Below, piece after piece: positions 1 to 9,332 of a stretch of 64,000 nucleotides of DNA. The notes under the pieces are model-generated. The model saw nothing but the letters and a program-made list of their open reading frames with translations. It did not search any database and had not been told where the DNA came from. Source of the DNA: CAZABP01 sp964483245 (GTDB taxonomy: Bacteria; Planctomycetota; UBA1135; UBA2386); contig CAZABP010000019.1 of assembly GCA_964483245.1 (NCBI GenBank), positions 1-64,000 of the forward strand, given 5' to 3'. A program made the translations under genes and the position numbers. Position 1 is the stretch's first letter; every line of letters begins with the position of its first letter.

Positions 1-963
1 GAACACTAGCCGGTTTCGTGCGCGGTGGTCAGGGCGCGGCCTGGTGGGGAACTGATACCAGATGTCGAGCGCCGTGTTCTCCGCCAGTGCCTCGTTCAGG
101 TCGAACGGGAACATGTGGAAGTCCCCGTGCACCGGATCGTGGTACAGGAAGTGATCCTTCCCGCTCCCGATGTAGCTGTCGGTCTGCGTGCAGACGTTCA
201 TGACCGCGGCGTAGCGGTAGAACTGATCCACACTGAACTGCGCCGGCAGCAGCGCCTGCAATTGCGCCGCCGGCGTGTTGTTCAGCACGTTGATCATCTG
301 CATCAGATCGGTGCCGTCCCCCTCCTTCGCCTGGTACGCCGCGAGATACAGGTTCACGTCGCTGCCGAGCCAGGTCAGCGCCGTGCGGCCATTGCCGAAC
401 TGCCCCGACGTCGGGAAGCCGCGATAGCGGTTGCCGTCGTTGGAACGGAACCACTCGCGCATCATGTCCTTGTTCGGCTGTTGGACGTTGATGTAGATCC
501 CCCAGTACGTGTTGTTCAGCCAGAGCCGCACGAAGTTGCACTTCGGCGCCGGTCCGTGCTGGCGCATGACCCAGTAGGTCAGGAACTCGCGCAGGAACGT
601 CGGGTCGTGGAACCCGTTGTTCAGGTTCAGGTGCTCGTAGCCGTACAGATCCTGCCCGGGGAGCGTGAAGTCGGTCTCGATGTTGAAGCTCTTCTTCTCC
701 GACCCAATCGGCAACTGCGTGTACGACGTGTTGCCGCGGAACCGGACGCCGACGCCGCGATACGTGACGTTGTCGACGACCATGTCGGCCGGGATGTTGA
801 TCTCCGGCTGGTAGTTCTGCAGCAGCAGCTGCCACCAGTTCGACTGCGCGAACGTCAGCCGGATGTCCCGGATGACGTCGATGTCGTAGAGGTCGGGCGT
901 CTGTGCGGGCGCGAGCGAGGGAATGGCGGCGACGAGGCCGGCGAGGAGGAAGCGACGCGGCAT
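1..963 (-). CDS. CotH-kinase family secreted protein (3' end cut by window edge)
   Basis: The first 321 codons are present and the frame is open to base 1, so the C-terminus is missing. The protein starts with a Sec signal peptide (MPRRFLLAGLVAAI, then a likely cleavage after SLAPAQ). The body shows features of the CotH/spore-coat-H kinase-like family: a segment NNTYWGIYINVQQPNKDMM, then HDPVHGDFHMFPFDLNEAL, where the PFDLN block matches the conserved (I/F)PWDLD-type metal-binding motif. Some CotH proteins phosphorylate secreted proteins; in planctomycetes and related bacteria similar proteins are exported and of unknown substrate. The ATG at 963 is chosen because the signal peptide begins there. 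Family assignment is fairly secure; function is not. Confidence 0.75.
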   Translation of the reverse strand, partial: MPRRFLLAGLVAAIPSLAPAQTPDLYDIDVIRDIRLTFAQSNWWQLLLQNYQPEINIPADMVVDNVTYRGVGVRFRGNTSYTQLPIGSEKKSFNIETDFTLPGQDLYGYEHLNLNNGFHDPTFLREFLTYWVMRQHGPAPKCNFVRLWLNNTYWGIYINVQQPNKDMMREWFRSNDGNRYRGFPTSGQFGNGRTALTWLGSDVNLYLAAYQAKEGDGTDLMQMINVLNNTPAAQLQALLPAQFSVDQFYRYAAVMNVCTQTDSYIGSGKDHFLYHDPVHGDFHMFPFDLNEALAENTALDIWYQFPTRPRPDHRARNRLVF

Positions 964-1141
964 GAGGGGGTGCGTCCGGGACCAGGAGCCTTGGGGCAGG
1001 CGTCGGCAGGCCGACCGGCGTGAAGCTGAAATGAAGTACCGGTGAAGGGACCTCCCCCCGCGCGCGGAATACAAACTCGTTGCAGATCGCAGCTCGCAGG
1101 TGCTGCGACCCGGGGGGCATCGGCCCCCGATCGGCTACGGA
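964..1141. other. Gap between lhr and the CotH gene with a GC-rich hairpin
   Basis: No gene is seen here. Bases 1113-1128 form a perfect 6-bp stem (GGGGGC / GCCCCC) with the loop ATCG, just downstream of the lhr stop on the minus strand. It could end lhr transcription, but there is no T-run after it, so a Rho-independent terminator is only a guess. The remainder must hold the promoter of the CotH gene, though no clear boxes are visible. Confidence 0.35.
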
Positions 1142-4100
1142 TCAGCCCGGCTCGGCGCTGCCGGGGAACGCCCGCGCCGGCGCCGGTTCCGCCACCTGAT
1201 CCGGCCCGGCGTCCCGCCGCCGCAGCTCCGCGACCGCCTCTTCACTGGCGAACTGCTCCCCGCTCCACCCGGCAACGAACCGCCCGCCGCGCACTTCGCC
1301 GCGCAACTCCATCGCGCGCAGGGCGCGCAGCAGCAGGCGCCATGGCACCGGCAGGCGTTCCTCCTGGACCACCTGCAGCGACGCGACGCCGTGCCGCGTG
1401 AGCAGCTGGCGCGCCGCGACTTCGACCGCACCCTCGACCTCGACCGCCGGCGGCAGCAGCTCCCAGCGCCCGACGGACTGCACGGCGTGGCGCCGCCGGC
1501 TCGGCGGGACGGCGAGCTGTCGCAGCGTGCCGAACGAGTCGCAGGTGGCGAGCCCGAAGCCGACCAGCTCCGAGAGCCCTTCTTCGAACCAGCTCGGCAA
1601 CAGCCGGCTGCGCGCCTGCAGATCGGCAGGGAACGTCGCGCCGCGCGCCTGCAGCAGCTCGCGCAGCTGCTGCGCCGGCCCATGCAACTCCGGTGGTGTG
1701 CGCCGTTCGGCCGCGAGCCACAGCCACGCCGGCAGGTGTTCGCGCGGCAGCAGCGCGACCGGACAGCGGCTGATCGGTCCCGCCCAGGTTCCCCACAGCC
1801 GCAGCCACACGAACTCACCCGACAGCATCAGCTGGTCGAGCCAGTCGCGGCGGTAGTCCGGCACGCGCGCCGCGAGGACTTCGTCGTCCCAGACGCTGGG
1901 CGCGAACTCGAGCGCTGCGAGCTGGCGCAGTGCTTCGGCCACGCCGCGCGGGCCGTGCATCTGCGTATCCGGCTCGAGATGCTGCCAGCGCCGGCGGAAC
2001 CGCTCGAACTCCGCCTGGCTGACCGGCTGGATCCTGCGGCGCAGGCGCTCGACCATCGCGCGCCGGATCCGCGCCAGCAGCCGGCGATGGCAGACGACGC
2101 GGCGCCCCTCCAGCATCGCGCGCAGCGCGGTCCCTTCGGCTTCGAGCTGCGCCAGCGCGGTCCGCTCGGCGTCGTCGAGCCCGTCGAGGAAGACCGGTCC
2201 GACCAGCTCGAGCCGCCCGCGCCACGACGCCACCGGATCGGTGCTGCTCTCGGCTGCGAACCAGCGGCCGCGGATGGTCCGCGCGCGGAGCTGCGCCTGC
2301 AGCCCCTCGAGCCAGGTCTTCCACTGCGGCGTGCACTCGGTGTCGGCGAGCCAACCGCACCAGCTCAGCGTCTCGTGCAGCTCCTCGGCATCGCGCGGAT
2401 CCGGCCAGCACTCCTCGCGCACCGCGGCGACCGCCGCCGGATCGAGCTCCGAGTCGGCATCGTCCCGGTCGCGGGCGCCGCGCTGTGCCGTGATCACCGC
2501 CTGCGTCCGGCGCTCCTCGAGCGGTGCATCGTCGAGGAACGAGTACGGCATCGCATGCAGGATCCCCTCGGCGAACGGCGACGGCTGGCTGCGCTCGACC
2601 TCGCGCAGCCCGATCGTCCCGCCGCGGATCCGCCGCACGATCTGCTCGAAGCGATCCACGTCCATCGCCTCGTGCAGGCAGTCGTGGACCGTCTGCGCGA
2701 CGATCGGATGCTCGAGTGGCACCGGCACCGGACCCTGTGGCAGCGTCTCGGGGCACGCGAGGCACTGCGGAAATGCCTTCGCCAGCGCATCGTCGGCACG
2801 CATCCGCAACAACGGTGCTGGAACCCGCTGGCCGCCGCGCGCGCGCTCGACGAGCAGCGAGCGCGTCGCATTCCAGCGCCAGCGCGCCTGGAACATCGGT
2901 GCTGGCAGCATCGCCTGCACCAGCACGTCACGCGCGCTGTCGGGGTGCAGGTAGCTCCAGATCTCCTCCAGGGCCGGCGCGTGCATCGGCCCGAGCGAGA
3001 TCACGATCGCCTCCTCGTTGGCCGCTGCCTGCAGCTCGAACCCGAACCCGACGCAGAAGCGCTTGCGCAGCGCGAGGCCGAGCGCGCGGTTGACGCGCGA
3101 GCCGAACGGCGCATGCAGCACGAGCTGCTGCCCGCCGGTCTCGTCGAAGAACCGCTCCAGCACGAGCAGATCCTCGCCCGGCGTCACGCCGAGGGCGTCG
3201 CGGCCGGCCCGCAGGTACTCGGCGAGCTGTTCCGCCGCGGCCGGATCGAGGCCGCATTCGGCGACGAGCCACGCCGGGTCCACACCCTGCGCGCGCACGG
3301 TGCAGACCGCGTGGCTCAGTTCCTGGCTGCGCGAAGGTCCTTCGGCTACCCAGAACGGCAGGCTCGGCGGCACCCCCTTCGCGTCGACGACGCGCAGTGC
3401 TCCGCGACCGATGCTGCGGATCTGCCAGCTCGCATTGCCGAGCTGGAACACGTCGCCGACCGAGGACTCGATCGCAAAATCCTCGTGCACGGTCCCGATC
3501 AGCAGATCGTCAGGATCGAGCCGCACCTGCCAGTCGGCGTTGTCGGGGATCGCGCCGCCGGACGTCATCGCGGTCAACGCCGCTCGCCGCGTGCCGCGCA
3601 CGCGGTGGTGCACGCGGTCGCGGTGCAGCAGCGCGAGGCGGCCCTCACTGTGCAGCGCGAGCACGGCGGCGAACGCCTCCGGCGCCAGCGCGCGGTATGG
3701 CCACGCGCGGCGGCACAGCGCGAACAGCTCCGCCTCGCTCCAGCTCTCGTGCGCGCAGGCGGCGACCAGCTGCTGCGCGAGGATGTCGAGCGGCTGCTCC
3801 GGGGGCTCGGTCCGATCGAGCTCGCCATGGCGGATCGCGTGCAGCAGCGCCGCGCTGGCGGCGAGCTCGTCGCGCGTCAGCGGGAAGATGCGCGCCTTCG
3901 GCAGCCGCCCGGGACCGTGTCCTGCGCGCCCGACGCGCTGCAGCAGCGTCGCGATCGACGCCGTCGGGGCGATCTGCACCACGAGATCGACGTCCCCGAT
4001 GTCGATCCCGAGCTCGAGCGAGGCGGTCGCGACCAGCGCCTTCAACTGGCCCGCCTTGAGGCGCTGCTCGGCGTCGAGCCGGCGTTCGCGCGACAAGCTG

Positions 4101-4990
4101 CCGTGATGGCTGGTGACCTGCTCCTTGCCGATCGCATCGGCGAGCCGCGCCGCGACGCGTTCTGCCATCTTGCGCGTGTTGACGAACACCAGCGTCGTGC
4201 GGTGCTCGTCGATCAGCTGCAGGATGCGCGCATAGATCTCCTGCCAGGTGTCGGTCGAGCAGACGACGCCGAGCGGAACCCCCGGCACTTCGACCGCGAC
4301 GTCGAACCGGCGCAGGTGCCCGGCGTCGACGATCGTCGCTTCGCGGTCCGTGCCGGCGAGCAGCGCGGCGGTCGTCGTGATCGGCCGTTGCGTCGCCGAG
4401 AGTCCGATCCGCTGCAGCGTTCCGCCGTGCGCCGTGATCAGCGCGTCGAGGCGTTCGAGCGACAGGGCGAGGTGGGAGCCGCGCTTGTCCCGCGCCAGCG
4501 AGTGGATCTCGTCGACGATGACCGTGCGGACGTCGGCCAGCATCGCGCGGCCGCCGCGGGAGGTCAGCAGGATGAACAGCGACTCCGGCGTCGTGACCAG
4601 GATGTGCGGCGGCTTGCGGCCCATCGCCTGCCGCTCGCGGGCCGGCGTGTCGCCGGTGCGCACCAGGACGCGCACTTCCGGCAGCGTCGGGTCGAGGTCG
4701 CGGATCTCGGCGAGCGGACGCAGCAGGTTCTTCTGCACGTCGTTCGACAGCGCCTTCAGCGGCGACACGTACAGCACCTGGCAGCGGTCCTGCAGCGCCT
4801 CGCGCTGCGCCAGCAGCGCGTCGAGCGACCACAGGAATGCGGCCAGCGTCTTGCCGCTGCCGGTCGGCGCCGCGATCAGCGTGTGGTGGCCGGCGCGGAT
4901 CGCCGGCCAGCCTTCGCGCTGCGGCTCGGTCGGCTCACCGAGCGTGCGGCGGAACCAGGTCGAGAGCGCGGGCTGCAGATCGGCGAGCAC
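1142..4990 (-). CDS. lhr: Lhr-type long ATP-dependent DNA/RNA helicase
   Basis: A superfamily 2 helicase of 1282 residues. N-terminal RecA-like motifs are clear: Walker A APTGSGKT (about residues 41-48), DEIH box in VDEIHSLARDKRG, SATQRP (motif III), FVNTRKMAERV, HHGSLSRERR, ATASLELGIDIG and QRVGRAGH (motif VI). After the core come the winged-helix and Lhr-specific regions and then a long C-terminal part (from about residue 880) as in full-length Lhr proteins rather than the short Lhr-core form. Lhr is a 3'-to-5' translocase used in DNA repair or recombination. The start is a GTG at 4990, 37 bp after the stop of the MerR gene, so the two may be co-transcribed. The opposite strand also has a very long open frame, which I take as a GC-rich shadow. 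Confidence 0.93.
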   Translation of the reverse strand: MLADLQPALSTWFRRTLGEPTEPQREGWPAIRAGHHTLIAAPTGSGKTLAAFLWSLDALLAQREALQDRCQVLYVSPLKALSNDVQKNLLRPLAEIRDLDPTLPEVRVLVRTGDTPARERQAMGRKPPHILVTTPESLFILLTSRGGRAMLADVRTVIVDEIHSLARDKRGSHLALSLERLDALITAHGGTLQRIGLSATQRPITTTAALLAGTDREATIVDAGHLRRFDVAVEVPGVPLGVVCSTDTWQEIYARILQLIDEHRTTLVFVNTRKMAERVAARLADAIGKEQVTSHHGSLSRERRLDAEQRLKAGQLKALVATASLELGIDIGDVDLVVQIAPTASIATLLQRVGRAGHGPGRLPKARIFPLTRDELAASAALLHAIRHGELDRTEPPEQPLDILAQQLVAACAHESWSEAELFALCRRAWPYRALAPEAFAAVLALHSEGRLALLHRDRVHHRVRGTRRAALTAMTSGGAIPDNADWQVRLDPDDLLIGTVHEDFAIESSVGDVFQLGNASWQIRSIGRGALRVVDAKGVPPSLPFWVAEGPSRSQELSHAVCTVRAQGVDPAWLVAECGLDPAAAEQLAEYLRAGRDALGVTPGEDLLVLERFFDETGGQQLVLHAPFGSRVNRALGLALRKRFCVGFGFELQAAANEEAIVISLGPMHAPALEEIWSYLHPDSARDVLVQAMLPAPMFQARWRWNATRSLLVERARGGQRVPAPLLRMRADDALAKAFPQCLACPETLPQGPVPVPLEHPIVAQTVHDCLHEAMDVDRFEQIVRRIRGGTIGLREVERSQPSPFAEGILHAMPYSFLDDAPLEERRTQAVITAQRGARDRDDADSELDPAAVAAVREECWPDPRDAEELHETLSWCGWLADTECTPQWKTWLEGLQAQLRARTIRGRWFAAESSTDPVASWRGRLELVGPVFLDGLDDAERTALAQLEAEGTALRAMLEGRRVVCHRRLLARIRRAMVERLRRRIQPVSQAEFERFRRRWQHLEPDTQMHGPRGVAEALRQLAALEFAPSVWDDEVLAARVPDYRRDWLDQLMLSGEFVWLRLWGTWAGPISRCPVALLPREHLPAWLWLAAERRTPPELHGPAQQLRELLQARGATFPADLQARSRLLPSWFEEGLSELVGFGLATCDSFGTLRQLAVPPSRRRHAVQSVGRWELLPPAVEVEGAVEVAARQLLTRHGVASLQVVQEERLPVPWRLLLRALRAMELRGEVRGGRFVAGWSGEQFASEEAVAELRRRDAGPDQVAEPAPARAFPGSAEPG

Positions 4991-5027
4991 GCGCGCAGTC
5001 TAGCCGGGCCGGCCGCTCGCGTGCCGC

Positions 5028-5762
5028 CTAGCTGCGCTCCATCGCCGCGCGCACGTAGGCGTGCAGATCCGGATCGATGCCGGTCTGTTGCGGCAGCGAG
5101 GACTCCTGCTGCCACATCCGCGACAGCGACGCGCGGATCCCCGGATCGCCGCCGGTGAACTCGTCGATCAGCTGCTGCCAGCGCGCGGCGAGTGCGCGGA
5201 CCTTCGGGTCGTCCGGCGGCGTCCCGTTCTGCCATGCGGTGCGCACGGCGGCGATCAGTTGCGGCCATTCCATTTCGACGGCCCGGATCCGCTCCGGGCC
5301 GAGCTGCTGCGCACGCTGCTCGAGCTGGCGCAGTTGTTCCGGCGTGTAGTACTTCTCGAACATCGACATCTCCGTCAGGGCATCCAGGAACTCCCCGATG
5401 GTCACCTCCTGCGCGCCGGCCAACCGGTCGCGCAGCCGCGTCAGCAGTTGCACCAGCCGCGCGAGCTCGCCGGCCTGCGTGCGCAACTGCGCGAGCTGCA
5501 GGTCGAGCACGTGCACCGGGGAGAACTGCGCGTCGTCGAGGCAGGCGCGGATCCGCTCGAGCGGGAAGCCGAGCTGCTGCAGGGCGCGGATGCGCAGCAG
5601 GCGCTCGACGTCGGCCGCGGTGTAGAGCCGGTGCCCGGCCGGGCTGCGGCGCGACGGCAGCAGCAGGCCGATCTCGTCGTAGTGGTGCAGGGCACGGACC
5701 GAGAGTCCGCTGCGCTGCGCCAGCTCGCCGACCTTCCAGAGTTGCGGTTCCATCGGCACCAT
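5028..5762 (-). CDS. MerR-family regulator with TipAS-like effector domain
   Basis: The N-terminus is a MerR winged helix: LWKVGELAQRSGLSVRALHHYDEIGLL, a recognition arm SPAGHRLYTAADVERLLRI, then a dimerising helix around residues 75-125. The C-terminal ~120 residues (FEKYYTPEQLRQLEQRAQQLG and on) match TipAS-type ligand-binding domains, which in TipAL bind thiopeptides and in other members other small hydrophobic molecules. Two in-frame ATGs exist, 5762 and 5753. The proposed promoter lies so close that the second may be used. The upstream palindrome at 5783-5801 is the likely operator, implying autoregulation. No Cys pair typical of metal sensors is seen, so a metal-responsive role is unlikely. 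Confidence 0.85.
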   Translation of the reverse strand: MVPMEPQLWKVGELAQRSGLSVRALHHYDEIGLLLPSRRSPAGHRLYTAADVERLLRIRALQQLGFPLERIRACLDDAQFSPVHVLDLQLAQLRTQAGELARLVQLLTRLRDRLAGAQEVTIGEFLDALTEMSMFEKYYTPEQLRQLEQRAQQLGPERIRAVEMEWPQLIAAVRTAWQNGTPPDDPKVRALAARWQQLIDEFTGGDPGIRASLSRMWQQESSLPQQTGIDPDLHAYVRAAMERS

Positions 5763-5774
5763 CGGGTTGCGGGG

Positions 5775-5805
5775 ATGTTCCGACCTCACGCGACGTGAGG
5801 TGCAA
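5775..5805 (-). promoter_or_regulatory. MerR-type promoter/operator with 19-nt spacer
   Basis: Read on the minus strand there is a -35-like TTGCAC (5805-5800) and a -10-like GAACAT (5780-5775), separated by exactly 19 nt. Most of the spacer is a perfect palindrome, ACCTCACG-TCG-CGTGAGGT (5801-5783). A 19- or 20-nt spacer filled with a dyad is the hallmark of promoters that MerR proteins activate by untwisting DNA. It sits just upstream of the MerR/TipAS gene. The -10 match is poor, so the promoter boxes are less certain than the dyad. Confidence 0.65.
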
Positions 5806-5814
5806 GCGCAAATC

Positions 5815-6345
5815 TCACGGCTCCGGCGGCGCTGGCGGCGGCAGCTCGCCCTGGCGCGGGAGCAGCTCCTTCTGCAGGAACAGCACGTCCCACCAGCGGC
5901 CGAGCTTCCAGCCGCAGCCAGCGTGCACGCCGACCTGCCGGAAGCCGAGCCGCTCGTGCAGCGCCACGCTGGCAGGATTCGGCAGCGTGATCCCGCCGAT
6001 TGCGAGGGCGAAGCCCTGCCGGCGCAGCCGTTCGAGCAGGTCGCCATACAGCTCGCGCCCGACGCCCTGCCCGCGCGCGCGGTCTGCCACGTAGATGCTG
6101 GTTTCGATCGTCCAGCGGTAGGCGGGGCGCTCGCGCCACGTGTGGCCGTAGGCGTAGGCAACCACGCCGCCGTCGCGTTCCAGCACGAGCCACGGCGCGC
6201 GCGGCACGACGTTGGCGATCCGCCGCTGGATCTCGCTGACGCCCGGGACTTCGAGCTCGAACGTGATCGCGGTGTCGCGCACCAGCGGCGCATAGATCGA
6301 CTGGATCGCCTCTGTGTCGGCGGGAGTCGCATGGCGGATCACCAT
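5815..6345 (-). CDS. GNAT N-acetyltransferase, phosphinothricin/amino-acid acetyltransferase-like
   Basis: A 176-residue single-domain GNAT protein beginning MVIRHATPADTEAIQSIYAP. The segment RDTAITFELE and the block YAYGHTWRERPAYRWTIETSIYV are characteristic of the Pat/Bar/MnaT subgroup, which acetylates phosphinothricin or L-amino acids such as methionine sulfone. The acetyl-CoA loop is ADRARGQGVGRELYGDLL. It ends with a Pro-rich tail (PPPAPPEP). The gene lies directly upstream of the MerR gene on the same strand, with the palindromic operator between them, so the MerR promoter drives the regulator rather than this gene. The physiological substrate cannot be read from sequence. Confidence 0.85.
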   Translation of the reverse strand: MVIRHATPADTEAIQSIYAPLVRDTAITFELEVPGVSEIQRRIANVVPRAPWLVLERDGGVVAYAYGHTWRERPAYRWTIETSIYVADRARGQGVGRELYGDLLERLRRQGFALAIGGITLPNPASVALHERLGFRQVGVHAGCGWKLGRWWDVLFLQKELLPRQGELPPPAPPEP

Positions 6346-6515
6346 GCACGGGATCGTGCAGCGCGATCGCGGTCGTCGCAAAGGCGCAGAGATCCTCGCT
6401 GCCCGTCGCTGTGGTGGGGGCCGGCCGCAGCCCCTCGCAAGTGCCATGGCGCGCATCCGCACGGTGCTGCCGGCGGATGCGAGCGTGTTCGCAGCGGACG
6501 GTCGGCAGGTCCGGA

Positions 6516-9194
6516 CTAGAAGCCCAGCGTCATCTCCAGCCCGTTGCTGAGCTCGGCGACGTTCAGCAGCGGACCGCCGAGGACCGCGATCAGGTCCTGC
6601 GCCGTGACGACGGCGCCGAGGAATGCCGGATCGCCCGGAATCGGCGCGTTGGCGATCAACGTGCCGGTCCCGTTGGTGGAGCCGGCGGAGAACACGAGCA
6701 GCGTGCCGGTCAGCGACGGCTGGATCGTGCACGGGCCGATCACGATCGGGCTCGGCGGACCGGCCGCGACGAGCAGGTTGACCGGGGCGTTCGGGGCGGC
6801 GTTGGTCAACGTGTAAATCTGCGTGCCACCGAGCTTGGGTGGGGATGCAGTCAGCGACGGCGGGCTGGTGATGCCGCAGCCGGTGCCGACCGGCTTGACG
6901 CTCGCGGCGTCGATGTCGCACGACCAGATGCTGCGCCCGTGCGTCGCGACCATCAGGGTCTTGTCGTCGCGCCAGACCAGCTCGTCGATCGGGACGATGC
7001 CGGGACCGCCGGTCGCCGGCAGCCAGTTCGCACCGTTGTCCTCGCTGTAGAACAGGCCGAGGTCGGTCGCCGCGTAGTAGCGGTTGCTCAGCACACGATG
7101 CTGCACGATGCAGGAGACCGGGACCGGCGGCAGCGTGTTGGCGCCGGTGCCGGTGCGCTGCGTCCAGGAGGCGCCGTTGTTGGTCGTGCGCCAGACGCTG
7201 TTCGCCGCATAGCCGAGGAACGAGATCGTGACCTGGTTGTGGTTGCTGTGGTCGATCGCGATCCGCGACACCCAGCGATCCGGCAAGCCGGGTGTGTTGG
7301 TGTCGACGCGCGTCCAGGTCGGCGCGGCGGACAGCGCATTGGTCGTGTAGTAGACGTTGCCGTTGTTGTGGCCGACCCAGACGACGTTCGAGTCGCCCTG
7401 CGCGACGGCGACCGTCGAGATGTTGCAGGGTGGGTTGTCGAGGTAGTGGTTCGGCGGCGCCGGCGGTGACGTGAAGCAGCCGAGCGACGGCTTGACGTTG
7501 GTCCAGGTCGGCGGGCTCCCCAGCTTCGCGTTGTTCGTACGCCACAATGCCGCGCCGCAGACGTACAGCCGGTTGCTGTCGTTGGGGTCGAGCAGGATGT
7601 ACGCCATGAAGTTCGGCGAGGGCTCGGAGATCGAACCCTTGATGCTGCTCCCGGACGACGCGCCGCCGTTGCTGCTGCGCGACAACCCGATGAACTGGGA
7701 TTGCATGTAGAAGTAGTTCGGATCGTTCGGATCCGCGGCGCAGTACGACCCGTCACCACCACCCGGCTGCGTCCAGCCGTTCAGGCCGGTGGACGGTGAG
7801 CCGCGCGAAGTGCCGTTGTCCTGCGCGCCACCGAGCACGACGCCGGAGGTCGCATTGACGCAGCAGCCGTAGAGCTGCGTGATCGCCAGGTCGACCGCGA
7901 GGTTGGTCCAACCAGACGTGGTGGTGACCGTCCTGACGTCGGTCGCGCGCTGGATGCCGCCGTCGTTGGTGAAGTAGACGGTCCGATTCGAAACCCCGTC
8001 GTAAGCGGGGTGCTCGAGGATCATGTGGTGGTCGGCGTGTGCGCTGCGCGGGTAGCTCGACCAACGTGAGATCTGCGAGAACGACGTGCCGCCGTTCGTG
8101 CTGCGGTACAGATCCAGCCCGCCGACGACGACGTAGTTCGAGTTCGTCGGATCGACCCAGATCGCGCCGGTGTAGTTGCCGAGGATCGACACGACGCTGC
8201 TCTGCGACTGCTGGCTGTACGACACCCCATTGTCGACCGAGCGGTAGACCCACAGCGAGCTGCCACGCGTGACCGCGGCGTAGACCGTGCCCGGGTTCGC
8301 GCGTGCATACGTGGTCTCGACGCGCTTGCCACTGGGGAACTGCGCCGTGTTGGTCCAGGTCACGCCGCCGTCGGTCGAGTACTGCGCGAACCCATCGGCG
8401 CGGCCGGCGACGTAGCGGCTGGAGTTCGCCGGATCGATGTCGACGTCGAGTGTCTTGCCGGTCGTCCGCTGCGACCAGGTCACGCCACCGTCGGTGCTGC
8501 GGAAGATCCCCGAGATCGTCGCGGCGACCATGATCAGTGGGCTGTTGCGATCGATCGTCAGCCGGTTGACCGAGTTCCACGCCGGGCCTGCCGTCGACGG
8601 GATCTGCGCCCACGTGTTGCCGCCGTCGGTGGTCTTGAACACACCGGCGCCGACGTTGACTGCGCTGTTGGACGAGCCTTCGACGTTGTCGAAGAAGCTC
8701 TGCTCACCGGTCCCCGCGTAGATCGTGTTGGGATCGGTCGGGTGGATGACCATGCAGGTCACCGCGATGACCACCGGGAAGTCCGGCAGCATCGTCCAGT
8801 TGCCCCCGCCGTTCGTCGTCTTCCACACGCCGCCGCTGACCGAGCCGACGTACATGATCGACGGGTTGGTCGGATGGAACACGACCGAGCGGATGCGACC
8901 GCCGATGTTGCCGGGGCCGACGACCTGCCAATTGCTCGGGCCGCCGGCACCGAGTGGAGTCGACTTCAGCCGTTGCTGCAGCGCGGTTGCTTCGCGATAC
9001 AGCGCGCCCTCGGGGATCTTGCCCTGTTCGTCCTTGCGCGATTGCCAGCGCAGGACCGCGCCCACCGGCGAGTGCTCCTTCCCCTTCTGCTCGTGCTGCG
9101 GCTGCGGCTCGGTGGGTGGTGCTTCGACGGTGACGGAGCAGGCAGCGAGGAATGCGAGCATCGGGCTCGCGACCAGCAGGGCGGTTACGCGCAT
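6516..9194 (-). CDS. BNR/Asp-box repeat lipoprotein (sortilin-like beta-propeller) with C-terminal surface domain
   Basis: An 892-residue exported protein. The N-terminus has a lipobox, LAAC at about residues 16-19, so it is probably a lipoprotein. The body carries many S/T-x-D/N-x-G-x-T-W Asp-box turns (KTTNGGGNWTML, KTTDGGNTWAQI, RSTDGGVTWSQR, YSTDGGVTWTNT, RTTNNGASWTQR), the signature of BNR / VPS10-like beta-propellers. Such propellers occur in sialidases and in secreted proteins without known enzyme activity; sialidase catalytic residues are not evident. The last ~110 residues form a separate domain (GTGTLIANAPIPGDPAFLG onward) that recurs in modified form in the peroxidase next door. 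The ATG at 9194 places the signal peptide correctly. Confidence 0.8.
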   Translation of the reverse strand: MRVTALLVASPMLAFLAACSVTVEAPPTEPQPQHEQKGKEHSPVGAVLRWQSRKDEQGKIPEGALYREATALQQRLKSTPLGAGGPSNWQVVGPGNIGGRIRSVVFHPTNPSIMYVGSVSGGVWKTTNGGGNWTMLPDFPVVIAVTCMVIHPTDPNTIYAGTGEQSFFDNVEGSSNSAVNVGAGVFKTTDGGNTWAQIPSTAGPAWNSVNRLTIDRNSPLIMVAATISGIFRSTDGGVTWSQRTTGKTLDVDIDPANSSRYVAGRADGFAQYSTDGGVTWTNTAQFPSGKRVETTYARANPGTVYAAVTRGSSLWVYRSVDNGVSYSQQSQSSVVSILGNYTGAIWVDPTNSNYVVVGGLDLYRSTNGGTSFSQISRWSSYPRSAHADHHMILEHPAYDGVSNRTVYFTNDGGIQRATDVRTVTTTSGWTNLAVDLAITQLYGCCVNATSGVVLGGAQDNGTSRGSPSTGLNGWTQPGGGDGSYCAADPNDPNYFYMQSQFIGLSRSSNGGASSGSSIKGSISEPSPNFMAYILLDPNDSNRLYVCGAALWRTNNAKLGSPPTWTNVKPSLGCFTSPPAPPNHYLDNPPCNISTVAVAQGDSNVVWVGHNNGNVYYTTNALSAAPTWTRVDTNTPGLPDRWVSRIAIDHSNHNQVTISFLGYAANSVWRTTNNGASWTQRTGTGANTLPPVPVSCIVQHRVLSNRYYAATDLGLFYSEDNGANWLPATGGPGIVPIDELVWRDDKTLMVATHGRSIWSCDIDAASVKPVGTGCGITSPPSLTASPPKLGGTQIYTLTNAAPNAPVNLLVAAGPPSPIVIGPCTIQPSLTGTLLVFSAGSTNGTGTLIANAPIPGDPAFLGAVVTAQDLIAVLGGPLLNVAELSNGLEMTLGF

Positions 9195-9332
9195 GGTCGG
9201 ATCACCGCCTGGGCGGGCGGTGGCGTCGGGATCGGGAGGAGGGAACCGGGCGGAGCGCCCGGGCGGGCAGGCCGCCGATGATGCTGGGCGCTGCGAGCGC
9301 GGTCCAGGCCCACCGCCGGGGTCCCGGGGCGG

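Noticed and set aside
1100..5158. Very long plus-strand open frame opposite lhr
   Set aside because: High GC gives long antisense frames; its translation is Arg/Gln/Leu-rich low complexity without domains, while the minus strand encodes a full helicase.
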